Shown here one piece after another: positions 1-8,733 of a stretch of DNA of 64,000 bases. The number at the start of each line of letters is the position of its first letter. The stretch's first letter is position 1. The notes beneath the pieces are model-generated. The model did not search any database. It was not told where the DNA came from and was given only the letters and a program-made list of their open reading frames with translations. This DNA is from CAWFQB01 sp965277875 (GTDB taxonomy: Bacteria; Armatimonadota; Chthonomonadetes; Chthonomonadales; Chthonomonadaceae), in NCBI GenBank assembly GCA_965277875.1, contig CBDIDV010000002.1:5828001-5892000 (forward strand). Direction: 5' to 3'. The translations under genes and the position numbers were made by a program.

Positions 1-19
1 AACCCCTGAACTTCCTCGC

Positions 20-66
20 TCCCCTCTACCCTTCGGGGAGAGGGGCCGGGGGTGAGGGGCGAAGCC
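20..66. repeat. Partial copy of the ~165-bp palindromic repeat
   Basis: A fragment (CTCCCCTCTACCCTTCGGGG, then a GGGGGTGAGGGGCGAAGCC-type end) matching one end of the repeats at 33072-33240, 33401-33463 and 60651-60810, here in reverse orientation. It lies directly upstream of the DUF1592 gene. No coding content. Confidence 0.7.
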
Positions 67-109
67 TCCTACGCAGCGCGTCTCGATAACTCAGGAGTTT
101 TATTAATCC

Positions 110-3100
110 ATGTCCCGTAAGTTCAGGTTGAATGCGTATACATGCGGTTTTGGCGCGTCCGGTGTGGCGTTTATGGCCGCGCTGGGGTGGGGCGGTACGT
201 CGAACGCGGCCACGCCCGCCCCCGCCCGCCCGGATCTCGAACAGCGGTTCGCCGGCACGGTCAAGCCGTTTATGCAGGCGTACTGCACCACCTGTCACGG
301 CGGAAAAAACCCGCAGGCGCAGCTCGACATGAGCGCGTATGGCACGATGGACAGCGTCACTCGCGACTCGGCGCACTGGTCGCTGATTCTGGATCGCATC
401 GCGGCGGGGCAGATGCCGCCCCTGGGCGCGAAGCAGCCCGCCGCCAAACAGCGCGACGCCGTAGTAACATGGATCGGTGACGCGCGGCGCTACGAGGCGC
501 AGCGCAACGCGGGTGACCCCGGCCCCGTGCCGACCCGCCGCCTGAGCAATGCCGAATACGATTACACCATCCGCGACCTGACCGGCGTAGACCTGCGCCC
601 CACCCGCGAGTTTCCCGTAGACCCCGCCAACCTGGAAGGCTTCGACAACTCCGGCGAGTCGCTTACGCTCTCGTCCGCGCTGATGAAAAAGTACGTGGGC
701 GCGGCGCGGGATGTGGCGGATCACATGGCGCTGACCTCGCGGGGTCTGGAGTTCGCGTCCCATCCCGTTCTGGCCGAGACCGACCGCGACAAATACTGTA
801 TCCTGCGTATCGTGGACTTCTACAAGCGGCAGCCCACCGATTTTGCCGATTACTTTGAGGCCGCATGGCGCTACCGCTATCGCGCCGCCCTGGGTATGCC
901 CAACGCCAGCCTGCCGACGATTGCGGCCAACGCTAAAATCAGCCCGCGCTACCTTGATCTGGTTTGGAAAACGCTGAACGCGCCGGACGAAAAAGTCGGC
1001 CCCATCGCCGCGTTGCAGACCAAGTGGAACGCCCTGCCCGCCCCCGACAAGACACCGTCAAATAGGACGCACAACCCCGCCGAGGACGCGGCGCATACAG
1101 GCTGCATCGCCCTGCGCGACTGGGTCACGGGATTGCGTAAGAAAGCCGCATGGCGCTTCAACAACCTGAACGTTCCGCGCGGCTTCTCGAATGGCGGACA
1201 GTGTTTCGTGTTGTGGAAGGATCGGCAGTACGCCTCGCACCGCCGCCAACTCGACCCGTCCACGCTGCAAATCGCCGGCGTACCTGTGACGCGCACCCTT
1301 CCTACGCGCCGCAGCCGGACGCCGCAGCCGCCCAAGACCGTTACCGATCCCGTAGAGGCCGATCTGTTCGTGCCGCAGGACGAGACCGCGCGCGTCCCTT
1401 ACGTCGCGAGTTTCGACAAGTTTTGCAGCGTGTTCCCGGACGCGTTCTACATCGCCGAACGGGGCCGCATGTTCGTGGACGATCCGGGCGACAAGGGCCG
1501 GCTGCTCACGGCAGGGCTGCACAATTCGATGGGCTACTTCCGCGACGACACGCCCCTGATGGAGCTGATGCTCGACGACAAGCAGCGCGCCGACCTGAAC
1601 CGAATGTGGCTGGATTTCGATCTGGTCGCCTTTATCCCGGAGCGGATGCACCTGGAATTCTTCGTCTACGAACGCGCCGAGGCCGGAACCATCAACGACC
1701 CGGAATTCAACTTTGCGCGGCCCGAAGACAAGGACGCCACCTCGGACGCCAAAATCAAGCGGCTGGCCGACGCGTATCTCGCCAAAGCCCGCAAAAACGG
1801 CGGCGAACCGCTCGCGCTTCAAGCGATTGAAGATCATTTCAAGTGGGTCTCGACGAACATCAGAGCGACCGAAAAAGCGCGTCTGGCCGCAGAGCCGAAC
1901 CACATCCGGGCGCTCGTAGACTTTGCGCGGCAGGCGTTTCGCCGCCCCCTGACGCCGCAGGAGCAGAGCGGCATCGTCGCCTTTTACTGGACGCTGCGCC
2001 ACAAAGAAGGATTGACGCACGAGGACGCCATTCGCGACAGCGTCGTCAGCATTCTGATGTCACCCAAGTTCCTGTTCCGGCTGGATCTGGAAACCGTGGC
2101 GGACGCGTCCGGCCCTGCCGTTTTCCGCCCGTCCGCTTTGAGTTCGGACCGGAACGCGCCTGCCGTCACGAACGCGAGCTACGTCCGCGCCGCCGCGCCG
2201 CTGCACATCAGCGCTAATGCCAACAGTGTAATCAAAAGCAAGAGCGACACGAGCAGCGTACAGCCCCTGTCCGATTACGCCCTGGCAAGCCGACTAAGCT
2301 ACTTTTTGTGGTCGAGTATGCCGGATGACGAACTGCTCGCCCACGCCAAAGCGGGCGATTTGCACCGGCCCGACGTGCTGACCGCGCAGGCGCATCGGAT
2401 GCTGCAATCGCCCCGCGTCCGCGCCCTGGCCCTGGAATTCGGCGGCAACTGGCTGGACTTCCGCAGGTTCGAGGAGCATAACGCCGTAGACCGCGAACGC
2501 TTCCCGGCCTTCAACGACGAACTGCGCCAGTCCATGTTCGAGGAGCCGACGCGCTTCCTCATAGACGAGTTTCAAAACAACCGCTCGATACTGGATCTGC
2601 TGTTCGGCAAGTATACGTTCGTGAACGCGTCCCTGGCAAAGCACTACGGCATGACCGACGTTAAACCTTCTGCGGGCGAGTGGATCAAGGTAGACAACGC
2701 CGACCATTATGGCCGGGGCGGATTATTGCCGATGGCCGTGTTCCTGACCAAGAACTCTCCGGGCCTGCGTACCAGCCCGGTCAAGCGCGGCTACTGGGTC
2801 GTGAAGCGCGTTCTGGGCGAGACCATTCCCGCCCCGCCCGCCAATGTTCCGGCCCTGCCCGCCGACGAAAGCAAAATGGGCGATCTGACGCTGCGGCAGG
2901 CGCTGGCGCAGCACCGCGCAAATCCGGCCTGCGCGGGCTGCCATGCCCGCTTCGACAGCTACGGCCTTGTCTTCGAGGGCTACGGCATGACGGGCGAACT
3001 GCGCGCCAAAGACCTGGGCGGCAGACCCGTAGACGCGCAGGCCCCGTTCCCCGGCGGAACCGAGCGCAGTGGCGTTGTGGGTCTGGAGCAGTTCATCCTC

Positions 3101-3319
3101 CAGAAACGTCAGCAGGATTTTGTGGACACGTATTGCCGCAAACTGTTGTCGTATGGATTGGGCCGCAGTCTGCAGCCCTCGGACGACGCCACCCTGCGCG
3201 ACATGCAGCAGCGACTGGCCGCAACCGGGTATCATTTCGATACGCTCGTCGAGGCGATTGTCACCAGCCGACAGTTCCGCAACCGCCGCGCGCCCTTATC
3301 CACGCTTGCCAAGAACTAA
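110..3319 (+). CDS. DUF1592/DUF1588/DUF1585 c-type-cytochrome-like secreted protein
   Basis: A 1069-residue exported protein of the DUF1592 family (planctomycete-cytochrome type). An N-terminal hydrophobic stretch (about residues 15-35) is followed by one heme-attachment motif, CTTCH, at residues 59-63. The long middle fits DUF1587/DUF1592. A second CxxCH (CAGCH, near residue 941) lies in a DUF1588-like block, and the C-terminus with CRKLLSYGLGR is DUF1585-like. Start: ATG 110 with an AGGAG 13-17 bases before it. The DUF1552 partner follows in the same direction after 167 bases, the usual arrangement for these families. A redox or oxidative polymer-degrading role is inferred from family context; the substrate is unknown. 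Confidence 0.9.
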   Translation: MSRKFRLNAYTCGFGASGVAFMAALGWGGTSNAATPAPARPDLEQRFAGTVKPFMQAYCTTCHGGKNPQAQLDMSAYGTMDSVTRDSAHWSLILDRIAAGQMPPLGAKQPAAKQRDAVVTWIGDARRYEAQRNAGDPGPVPTRRLSNAEYDYTIRDLTGVDLRPTREFPVDPANLEGFDNSGESLTLSSALMKKYVGAARDVADHMALTSRGLEFASHPVLAETDRDKYCILRIVDFYKRQPTDFADYFEAAWRYRYRAALGMPNASLPTIAANAKISPRYLDLVWKTLNAPDEKVGPIAALQTKWNALPAPDKTPSNRTHNPAEDAAHTGCIALRDWVTGLRKKAAWRFNNLNVPRGFSNGGQCFVLWKDRQYASHRRQLDPSTLQIAGVPVTRTLPTRRSRTPQPPKTVTDPVEADLFVPQDETARVPYVASFDKFCSVFPDAFYIAERGRMFVDDPGDKGRLLTAGLHNSMGYFRDDTPLMELMLDDKQRADLNRMWLDFDLVAFIPERMHLEFFVYERAEAGTINDPEFNFARPEDKDATSDAKIKRLADAYLAKARKNGGEPLALQAIEDHFKWVSTNIRATEKARLAAEPNHIRALVDFARQAFRRPLTPQEQSGIVAFYWTLRHKEGLTHEDAIRDSVVSILMSPKFLFRLDLETVADASGPAVFRPSALSSDRNAPAVTNASYVRAAAPLHISANANSVIKSKSDTSSVQPLSDYALASRLSYFLWSSMPDDELLAHAKAGDLHRPDVLTAQAHRMLQSPRVRALALEFGGNWLDFRRFEEHNAVDRERFPAFNDELRQSMFEEPTRFLIDEFQNNRSILDLLFGKYTFVNASLAKHYGMTDVKPSAGEWIKVDNADHYGRGGLLPMAVFLTKNSPGLRTSPVKRGYWVVKRVLGETIPAPPANVPALPADESKMGDLTLRQALAQHRANPACAGCHARFDSYGLVFEGYGMTGELRAKDLGGRPVDAQAPFPGGTERSGVVGLEQFILQKRQQDFVDTYCRKLLSYGLGRSLQPSDDATLRDMQQRLAATGYHFDTLVEAIVTSRQFRNRRAPLSTLAKN

Positions 3320-3414
3320 CGCACTAAACTATACGTGTTGAATCATAACGAAACAACCTGGCACAATTCATTAGACACGCAGACGCATTCTCGTCCACTG
3401 GCCGCATGCCCAGG

Positions 3415-3439
3415 TATCCGAGATTTTATATCTCGGATA
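3415..3439 (+). promoter_or_regulatory. Intergenic hairpin between the DUF1592 and DUF1552 genes
   Basis: Perfect 10-bp inverted repeat (TATCCGAGAT / ATCTCGGATA, 5-nt loop) 48 bases before the ATG of the next gene. No T-run follows, so an RNA-processing or stabilising stem is more likely than a terminator. Confidence 0.45.
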
Positions 3440-3486
3440 CAGACACAACACAAAGACCAAGCAAGCCTGAAAGGAAACCAAACAGC

Positions 3487-4851
3487 ATGTCCGATCAAAA
3501 CACAACCTCTCCTCAGAACCCTTCCAGGCCGCTTTCCCGGCGTCTGTTTTTGCGCGGCGCGGGCGTCGTGATGGCCCTGCCGTGGCTCGAATCGCTGTCC
3601 GAAACCAATGCCGCCGCCGCGACGGCGTCCGCCGCCCGCGCGCCCGGTTCGCCGCCGCAGCGCATGGTGGTGCAGTTCATGGGGACGGGCATCAGCCCGG
3701 ATCACTGGACGGCCAAAGGCGAGGGCGCGACAATGGAACTGGGCAAGTGTCTTCAGCCCCTGGAACCGTACAAGGCCAAGCTCAACGTCATCAACGGCCT
3801 GTTCAATCGCCCGTCCGTGGGCGTGGGCATTCACCCCGGTATGACCGGCAACATCCTTTCGGGAATGCCGCTGACGCGGGGGGCCGTGCTGCATGGCGGC
3901 ATCAGCATGGATCAGATGCTCGCCTCGCGCATCGGGCAGGACACGGTTCAGCCCAGCCTGATTTTGGCCTGCGAGCAGCCCCTGACCGGCTACCATGAGT
4001 CGAACTTTTCAATGGCGTACAGCTCCCACATCTCGTGGCAGACCGCCGACAGCCCCGTACCCTGCGAGGTCTATCCCTCACTCGCCTTTGACAGCCTATT
4101 CGAGAACAGCGGCAGCCGGCGTCTGGAAAGCATTCTGGACCGCGTCAGCGAGGAAGCGGGCGGCCTGCGCCGGCGTGTCAGCAAGGACGACGGGGCCAGG
4201 CTGGATGAGTATCTGACCAGTGTGCGCGAAGTGGAGCAGCGCGCCCAGCGGATGCGCGGCGACCTGGGCAAAGCCGCCGGCAGCGCCAAAGACAAAGGCA
4301 AGCCGCTCGTGGCGATGAAGCGGCCCGAAAACGGCCTGCCCGAAGACATCCGCGAACACATGCGCCTGATGTGCGATGTCGTGGCCCTCGCCATCCAATC
4401 CGACAAGACCCGCGTGGCGACCATGCTGATGTGCCGTGACCTGTCGGGCCTGTTCTACCCGTTCCTGGGAGTGCGTGACAGCCATCATCCGGCCTCGCAT
4501 CACGACACGTCCGACGACTATCTGCGGATCACGCAGTATTACATCAGCCAGCTTGCGTATCTGGCGGGCAAATTGCAGGCTATGCCGGAAGGCGACGGCA
4601 CGGTTTTGGACAATACGTGCCTGCTGTGGCTGTCCAACATGTTCTCCGGCTCCAACCACGACAACACGACCCTGCCCGTGCTGACCGTCGGCGGGTTGGG
4701 CGGAACGCTCGCGACCGGGCGCGTCCTCAACTATAGGGACAAGGGCGACGAAAACCGCAAGATATGCAGCCTGTACCTGTCCCTGATGGACAAGATGGGC
4801 GTCACTCTGGAACACTTCGGCGACGCCAACACCCGCCTCGCCAACATCTAA
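3487..4851 (+). CDS. DUF1552 domain-containing secreted protein
   Basis: A 454-residue DUF1552 protein. The start is ATG 3487, preceded by AAAGGAAA; an upstream in-frame start at 3406 would put 27 unlikely residues before it. The N-terminus carries a twin-arginine-like signal (SRRLFLRGAGVVMALPWLE), so Tat export is likely. Histidine- and aspartate-rich segments near the middle and end (RDSHHPASHHDTSDD; SGSNHDN) are typical of the family, which resembles sulfatase-like metalloproteins. DUF1552 genes habitually sit next to DUF1592 genes, as here, so the two products probably work together in the periplasm. Reaction unknown. Confidence 0.9.
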   Translation: MSDQNTTSPQNPSRPLSRRLFLRGAGVVMALPWLESLSETNAAAATASAARAPGSPPQRMVVQFMGTGISPDHWTAKGEGATMELGKCLQPLEPYKAKLNVINGLFNRPSVGVGIHPGMTGNILSGMPLTRGAVLHGGISMDQMLASRIGQDTVQPSLILACEQPLTGYHESNFSMAYSSHISWQTADSPVPCEVYPSLAFDSLFENSGSRRLESILDRVSEEAGGLRRRVSKDDGARLDEYLTSVREVEQRAQRMRGDLGKAAGSAKDKGKPLVAMKRPENGLPEDIREHMRLMCDVVALAIQSDKTRVATMLMCRDLSGLFYPFLGVRDSHHPASHHDTSDDYLRITQYYISQLAYLAGKLQAMPEGDGTVLDNTCLLWLSNMFSGSNHDNTTLPVLTVGGLGGTLATGRVLNYRDKGDENRKICSLYLSLMDKMGVTLEHFGDANTRLANI

Positions 4852-4901
4852 AACAGAGTTTGCAGTTGAAATCCGGTTCTAGAGGGCATGAACATGAGCG
4901 C

Positions 4902-4932
4902 AGGGCGCGGCAGAAATAATCTGCCGCGCCCT
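4902..4932. terminator. Bidirectional terminator between convergent genes
   Basis: Perfect 13-bp stem (AGGGCGCGGCAGA / TCTGCCGCGCCCT) with a 5-nt AATAA loop, between the stop of the DUF1552 gene and the stop of the convergent thioredoxin gene; a T-rich stretch follows on the + strand. Confidence 0.75.
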
Positions 4933-4980
4933 CCCGTGTTTCATTTAGCTTTGAATGGATTAAGCTGCGAACCAGGCGGT

Positions 4981-5547
4981 TTACTTGTGGCTGGTTTTGA
5001 TGCCTTTCGCCGCCGCCACGGTCGTAGACGAGCCGAGCAGGGCGTTGATTTTCTGCGATAGAAGCTGCTCTTCGCCATTGGCGTCGTAACCGCTCTGGCT
5101 CCAGCGCACGATGCCCTTCTGGTCAATCAGGTAAATGGCCGGAATGCCCTGTGCGTTGTACGCCTGCGCGATTTTGGGGTTGGCGTCGGGGTTGGCGGCG
5201 AGCGTATACGTTACCTTCATCTGCTTTTGGAACGGCTTTGCCATCGCGATGGTATCGTCCACGCTGATACCGACCACTTTCAGGCCCCTGCCGCCGAACT
5301 TCTGGTGCAGCGATTGCAGCATCGGCGTCGCCATGCGGCACGGCCCGCACCACGTCGCCCACATGTCCAGCAGGACGACTTTGCCCCGCAGCGATTTCAG
5401 CGACAGCGGTTTGCCGTCTAATGCGGTCGTCTTAAAGTCGGGCGCGGGCTGATTGGCTGGAAGCGGGGCATCCTGCGCGCGCGCCGCGTTGGTCAGGGCG
5501 GGCAGCAGGGCCAGGGACAGCAGAAGCGGGAGTTGAAAACGAGACAT
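4981..5547 (-). CDS. TlpA-like thioredoxin-fold disulfide reductase, secreted
   Basis: A 188-residue protein with a cleavable signal peptide (residues 1-24, ending ARAQ) and a TlpA/redoxin domain. The active site WCGPC is at about residues 66-70, within LLDMWATWCGPC. A cis-proline-type segment (GIPAIYLID) lies near 140. The family reduces or oxidises disulfides in the cell envelope, for example during cytochrome c maturation, which would suit the CxxCH protein nearby (inference). Single gene, convergent with the DUF1552 gene. Start ATG 5547. Confidence 0.9.
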   Translation of the reverse strand: MSRFQLPLLLSLALLPALTNAARAQDAPLPANQPAPDFKTTALDGKPLSLKSLRGKVVLLDMWATWCGPCRMATPMLQSLHQKFGGRGLKVVGISVDDTIAMAKPFQKQMKVTYTLAANPDANPKIAQAYNAQGIPAIYLIDQKGIVRWSQSGYDANGEEQLLSQKINALLGSSTTVAAAKGIKTSHK

Positions 5548-5972
5548 GGCATAATTCCTTTGGACGATGTTTGAGTAGTTATAGACAGGCGGAGCGCGTA
5601 ATCATATCACGCGTAATCATATCGAACGTTCGCGCAGGCCATTGCATTATTGGTACGGCTCTGTTTGCAGGCGGCAGACGCGATACAGGCACGGATATTC
5701 CGTCTTATGACACGGTTATCCGGCTGCTGTCAGGGATGTTCTTTCAGACGCTACGAGCGCGGCGGCGTTCGGCGTTCCCGCAGGCCGCGATAAGCGCTGT
5801 ATTTCGTCGCTATGCAGGGAACGAACGACGGCTGTGGTTAGTTCACTATACGGGCCTATCCGTTTCAGCGTCGCATCAGGAACTCGCGCCGGTGTGATTT
5901 ACACGCTTTGCCGAATGGATAGGCATTACTGTCGCTTTGTTGTTGATTGTTGTTTGCTGGAAGGAAACGATC
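5548..5972. other. Intergenic region, divergent promoters
   Basis: About 425 bases between two divergently read thioredoxin-fold genes. It holds a direct repeat GCGTAATCATATC at 5596-5608 and 5611-5623, spaced exactly 15 bases and 49-76 bases from the start of the TlpA-like gene, so possibly an operator. No gene recognised; the small open frames have no family resemblance. Confidence 0.4.
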
Positions 5973-6734
5973 ATGAAATTTACGCTGACTCTTGCCGGGA
6001 CGCTGCTCGCTTTGCCCGCGCTCGCGCTTGTGCTGCGCGCCGAACCGCCCGCGACACAGGGGAGTGCCAGTACAGAAAGCGCCATTAGCAAAGAAAAAGG
6101 CGATATGAAAGAAAAGGGCGATGCTATGGGCATGGTGGCCGACTCGCCGCAAACCGCGAAACCGCTTGCCGTGGGCAGTCTTGCGCCCGACGCGGCGCTG
6201 ACCGGACTGGACGGCAAGCCCGTCAGCCTGGGCGCAGACCTTAAAAAGCAGCCCACCGTCTTGATCTTTTATCGCGGAAGCTGGTGTCCCTACTGCAATA
6301 TGCACCTGGCGCAATTACAAACCGTCGAGCCGCAACTGAAGCAGATGGGCTATCAGATTTTGGCCGTCACGCCGGACAAGCCCGAAGACCTGCGTAAGAC
6401 GATGGACAAGCACAAGCTGGGCTATACCCTTCTGTCCGACAGCGACGCCCGCGCCATGCGCGCGTATGGCGTGGCCTTTCGCCTGGACGATGCCACGATA
6501 GAAAAGTACAAGCAGTACCACGTAGACCTGGAAGCCGCAGCGGGCGGGCGCAAGCATCACATTTTGCCGGTTCCGTCCGTGTTTCTTATCGGCACGGATC
6601 GCATAATCCGCTACGTCCACAGCAACCCCGACTACAAGGTTCGCCTGTCATCCGACGAGCTGCTGAAAGCGGCGAAAACAGCGAGCATGTCGCCCGCGCC
6701 GAGCGGCAGTTCGTCCGGCACAACCTCCCGCTGA
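5973..6734 (+). CDS. Peroxiredoxin-like (AhpC/TSA) protein, exported
   Basis: A 253-residue protein from ATG 5973, preceded by GGAAGGAAA. The signal peptide is about residues 1-22. A Lys/Glu-rich linker precedes an AhpC/TSA-type domain with the motif YRGSWCPYCN (near residue 100), the form found in the peroxiredoxin-like group with CxxC rather than the classical PVCTxE. A Ser/Pro-rich tail ends the protein. Likely thiol peroxidase or redox protein of the periplasm. It stands alone, divergent from the TlpA-like gene, and the two may belong to one stress response (inference). Confidence 0.85.
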   Translation: MKFTLTLAGTLLALPALALVLRAEPPATQGSASTESAISKEKGDMKEKGDAMGMVADSPQTAKPLAVGSLAPDAALTGLDGKPVSLGADLKKQPTVLIFYRGSWCPYCNMHLAQLQTVEPQLKQMGYQILAVTPDKPEDLRKTMDKHKLGYTLLSDSDARAMRAYGVAFRLDDATIEKYKQYHVDLEAAAGGRKHHILPVPSVFLIGTDRIIRYVHSNPDYKVRLSSDELLKAAKTASMSPAPSGSSSGTTSR

Positions 6735-6748
6735 TTGCCTGAGCCTGA

Positions 6749-6871
6749 CTAGTACACTGCGGCGTAAATCTTTCGGCAGTATCGCGTCCGATACGACGCT
6801 TGGCGTATCCTCCGAGACGGGTACGTTCCTGTACCCGGAACTACCGACGTATTTAGGCCGCGCTGTACTAG
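6749..6871. repeat. MITE-like element with ~21-bp terminal inverted repeats
   Basis: The ends CTAGTACACTGCGGCGTAAAT (6749) and its near-complement ending in CTAG (6871) match at 18 of 21 positions. The interior has further short palindromes (GTATCG/CGATAC, GGGTAC/GTACCC). The right-hand CTA is the stop codon (TAG on the minus strand) of the GH20 gene, so the element either inserted at the gene's end or created that stop. Confidence 0.55.
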
Positions 6872-8652
6872 TGCTGCCCTGTCACGCCGAACAAGATCGG
6901 GGCGGCGACAGGACTAAGGGCGCGAAACTCCAGGCGTTCCAGGAGGGCGTCGGGGCGCGGGTTGATCCAGCGCAGGCGGCGCAGGGTCACGGACGCGCCG
7001 GGGACATGCAGAGTATGTGCGTCCGTAGAAAAACTGTCAGCGGCCGTGTCGTCGTCGAGAGCGCGGATTTCGTAGCCATAGCGCAGGGGAATGTCGGCGC
7101 GTTTGCCGTCCGCGTACACAAGAGTGTACACGGCGACGACCGCGCCATTTTCCGCGCCGCGCGCGCAGGCGTGTTCAAAAACCAGCGTGTTTGCCCGCGC
7201 CTTGAAAGCGAAGACGACCGCGTCGGATGTGGGCGCGTGTTCCACCGTTTGTTGTTTTTGCGGGGCCGGGCTTTGTAAATCCGGGCGTGGCAGCGTTCGG
7301 CTTGCTTCGGCCCCCGTTGTCGTGCCGTCTTTATCCGCCGCCTCCGCACCGTCTTTATTTGCCGCCGCCGTCAATCCTGTGCCGTTTTTGTCTGTTGCTG
7401 TCCGTCCTTCGTTGTCTTCGCTGCCTTTGTTGCCTTCCTTAAATAGCGGGCTGAATAGGCTGTGCAACATAATGCCTGTGGGCAGTGTCTGCGATGTGTC
7501 TTTTTCTGACGCACTGCCGAAGGGCGCATTGGGCGATGCTGCCTCCGGCGTGTACGGCGCGAGCGGAAAGCCATCGTTCCGACTCGCTGCGATCCGCACA
7601 TTGGAGGCCGCGCGCAGGTCGAGCCGCCAGCCCTTTTGCGTTCGGGCCGCGCTCTCGTTACGATAGGCGCGGGCGAACACGTCCCCGGCATTAAAGCCAG
7701 GTGAGGCAGGCAAAGCGCGGTCGGATGCCGCGCCTGTCCAGGCGGCCTGCGCGGCCAGCACATAGGCGGTGAACTGCTTGTATTCGGTATCCAAAAGACG
7801 CTCGTTGCTGTCGTAGCCGGCCCAGGTCGTTTGCAGCGTACCGAGCGCATGGTTTTGGACGGCCTGCCGCGCCCAGCCCGCGATGTTGCCCGGCTCGTAC
7901 CACGCGCAGCCCAGCGTCTCAAACCCCGCCTTTTGCAGTACCTCCAGGCCGTTGCGCTGCTCGCTCCCCGCCGCATAGCGCCAATCGGCGATAATGGCGT
8001 CGCGGGGCATCTGCGCCCGCCGCGACCGGGCTTCGGCGAGCGTGGGCGCGTTCGCCGCCGACATATCGGGATGTTCCTTCGAGTCGGTTTCTTCCGACTC
8101 GTGCAGCAGCATATCGGCCCATAGCATGATGCGCGCGCCTCTGGCCCGGAGCCAGTCGGCCAGTCGGTTCGTGTCGTCTACGAACAGGCGCGTTACGCCT
8201 TTTTTGATATTTTCGGGACGCGCGGGATACCGCCCGAACGTGTCCGCGCCGGGGATCTTCACTTCGTCGTGGCCGATGTGGAAGAAGCGGGGCTTGAAAA
8301 TATCCAGGGTCTCGGCGTAGATGTCGAACAATAATCGGTACGTGGCCGGGTCGCTCGCGTTGTAGGCGTAGGGGCGCGTCGGGTCTTCGCACAGATCGAG
8401 ATGCTGTTTGTTGGCGAACATCCATTGCGAATGTCCCAGAGAATTGACAAGCGGGATCGGCTCCAGAAACCGCTCGCGGGCATACGCGACCTCCTGCCTC
8501 AGATCGTCGGGGGGCATACTGTTCGGGGCATGCAGTTCCGGGTGCGATTTCCAGGCCGTGTACTCGCATTCAATGACGATGGCGTTCATCTTGAAGCGGG
8601 CAAAGATGCGCTCGATCAGTTTTTTGTGGAACGGCAGGGTGTTTTTGCCCAC
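6868..8652 (-). CDS. GH20 beta-N-acetylhexosaminidase, catalytic half of an interrupted gene
   Basis: Encodes the GH20 TIM-barrel. The catalytic pair is in FFHIGHDEV (about residue 123 from GTG 8652), equivalent to the H-x-G-x-D-E motif. The frame is open further upstream to the TAG at 8734-8736 and reads QRDGKYAFQGADILDWPCLR, which matches the normal start of the GH20 barrel. It continues in the same frame, beyond that TAG, the GH20b domain of the upstream half. The GTG at 8652 is only the first possible start and lies inside the barrel. The C-terminal ~200 residues include a low-complexity insert (about 400-470, Asp/Lys/Thr-rich) and a beta-sandwich-like tail. Predicted to remove terminal N-acetylhexosamines from chitin or peptidoglycan fragments if ever made whole. 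Confidence 0.75.
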   Translation of the reverse strand: MGKNTLPFHKKLIERIFARFKMNAIVIECEYTAWKSHPELHAPNSMPPDDLRQEVAYARERFLEPIPLVNSLGHSQWMFANKQHLDLCEDPTRPYAYNASDPATYRLLFDIYAETLDIFKPRFFHIGHDEVKIPGADTFGRYPARPENIKKGVTRLFVDDTNRLADWLRARGARIMLWADMLLHESEETDSKEHPDMSAANAPTLAEARSRRAQMPRDAIIADWRYAAGSEQRNGLEVLQKAGFETLGCAWYEPGNIAGWARQAVQNHALGTLQTTWAGYDSNERLLDTEYKQFTAYVLAAQAAWTGAASDRALPASPGFNAGDVFARAYRNESAARTQKGWRLDLRAASNVRIAASRNDGFPLAPYTPEAASPNAPFGSASEKDTSQTLPTGIMLHSLFSPLFKEGNKGSEDNEGRTATDKNGTGLTAAANKDGAEAADKDGTTTGAEASRTLPRPDLQSPAPQKQQTVEHAPTSDAVVFAFKARANTLVFEHACARGAENGAVVAVYTLVYADGKRADIPLRYGYEIRALDDDTAADSFSTDAHTLHVPGASVTLRRLRWINPRPDALLERLEFRALSPVAAPILFGVTGQH

Positions 8653-8733
8653 AAAGATATGCGCGCCCCGGAACCGCAGGCAGGGCCAGTCCAGAATGTC
8701 CGCGCCCTGGAACGCGTATTTGCCGTCACGTTG

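Noticed and set aside
26..763. Long antisense frame over the DUF1592 gene
   Set aside because: Shadow of a high-GC gene; no family features, while the + strand shows CxxCH motifs and a ribosome site.
5571..5897. 108-codon frame in the thioredoxin intergenic region
   Set aside because: No ribosome site, no domain, irregular composition; contains the direct repeats.
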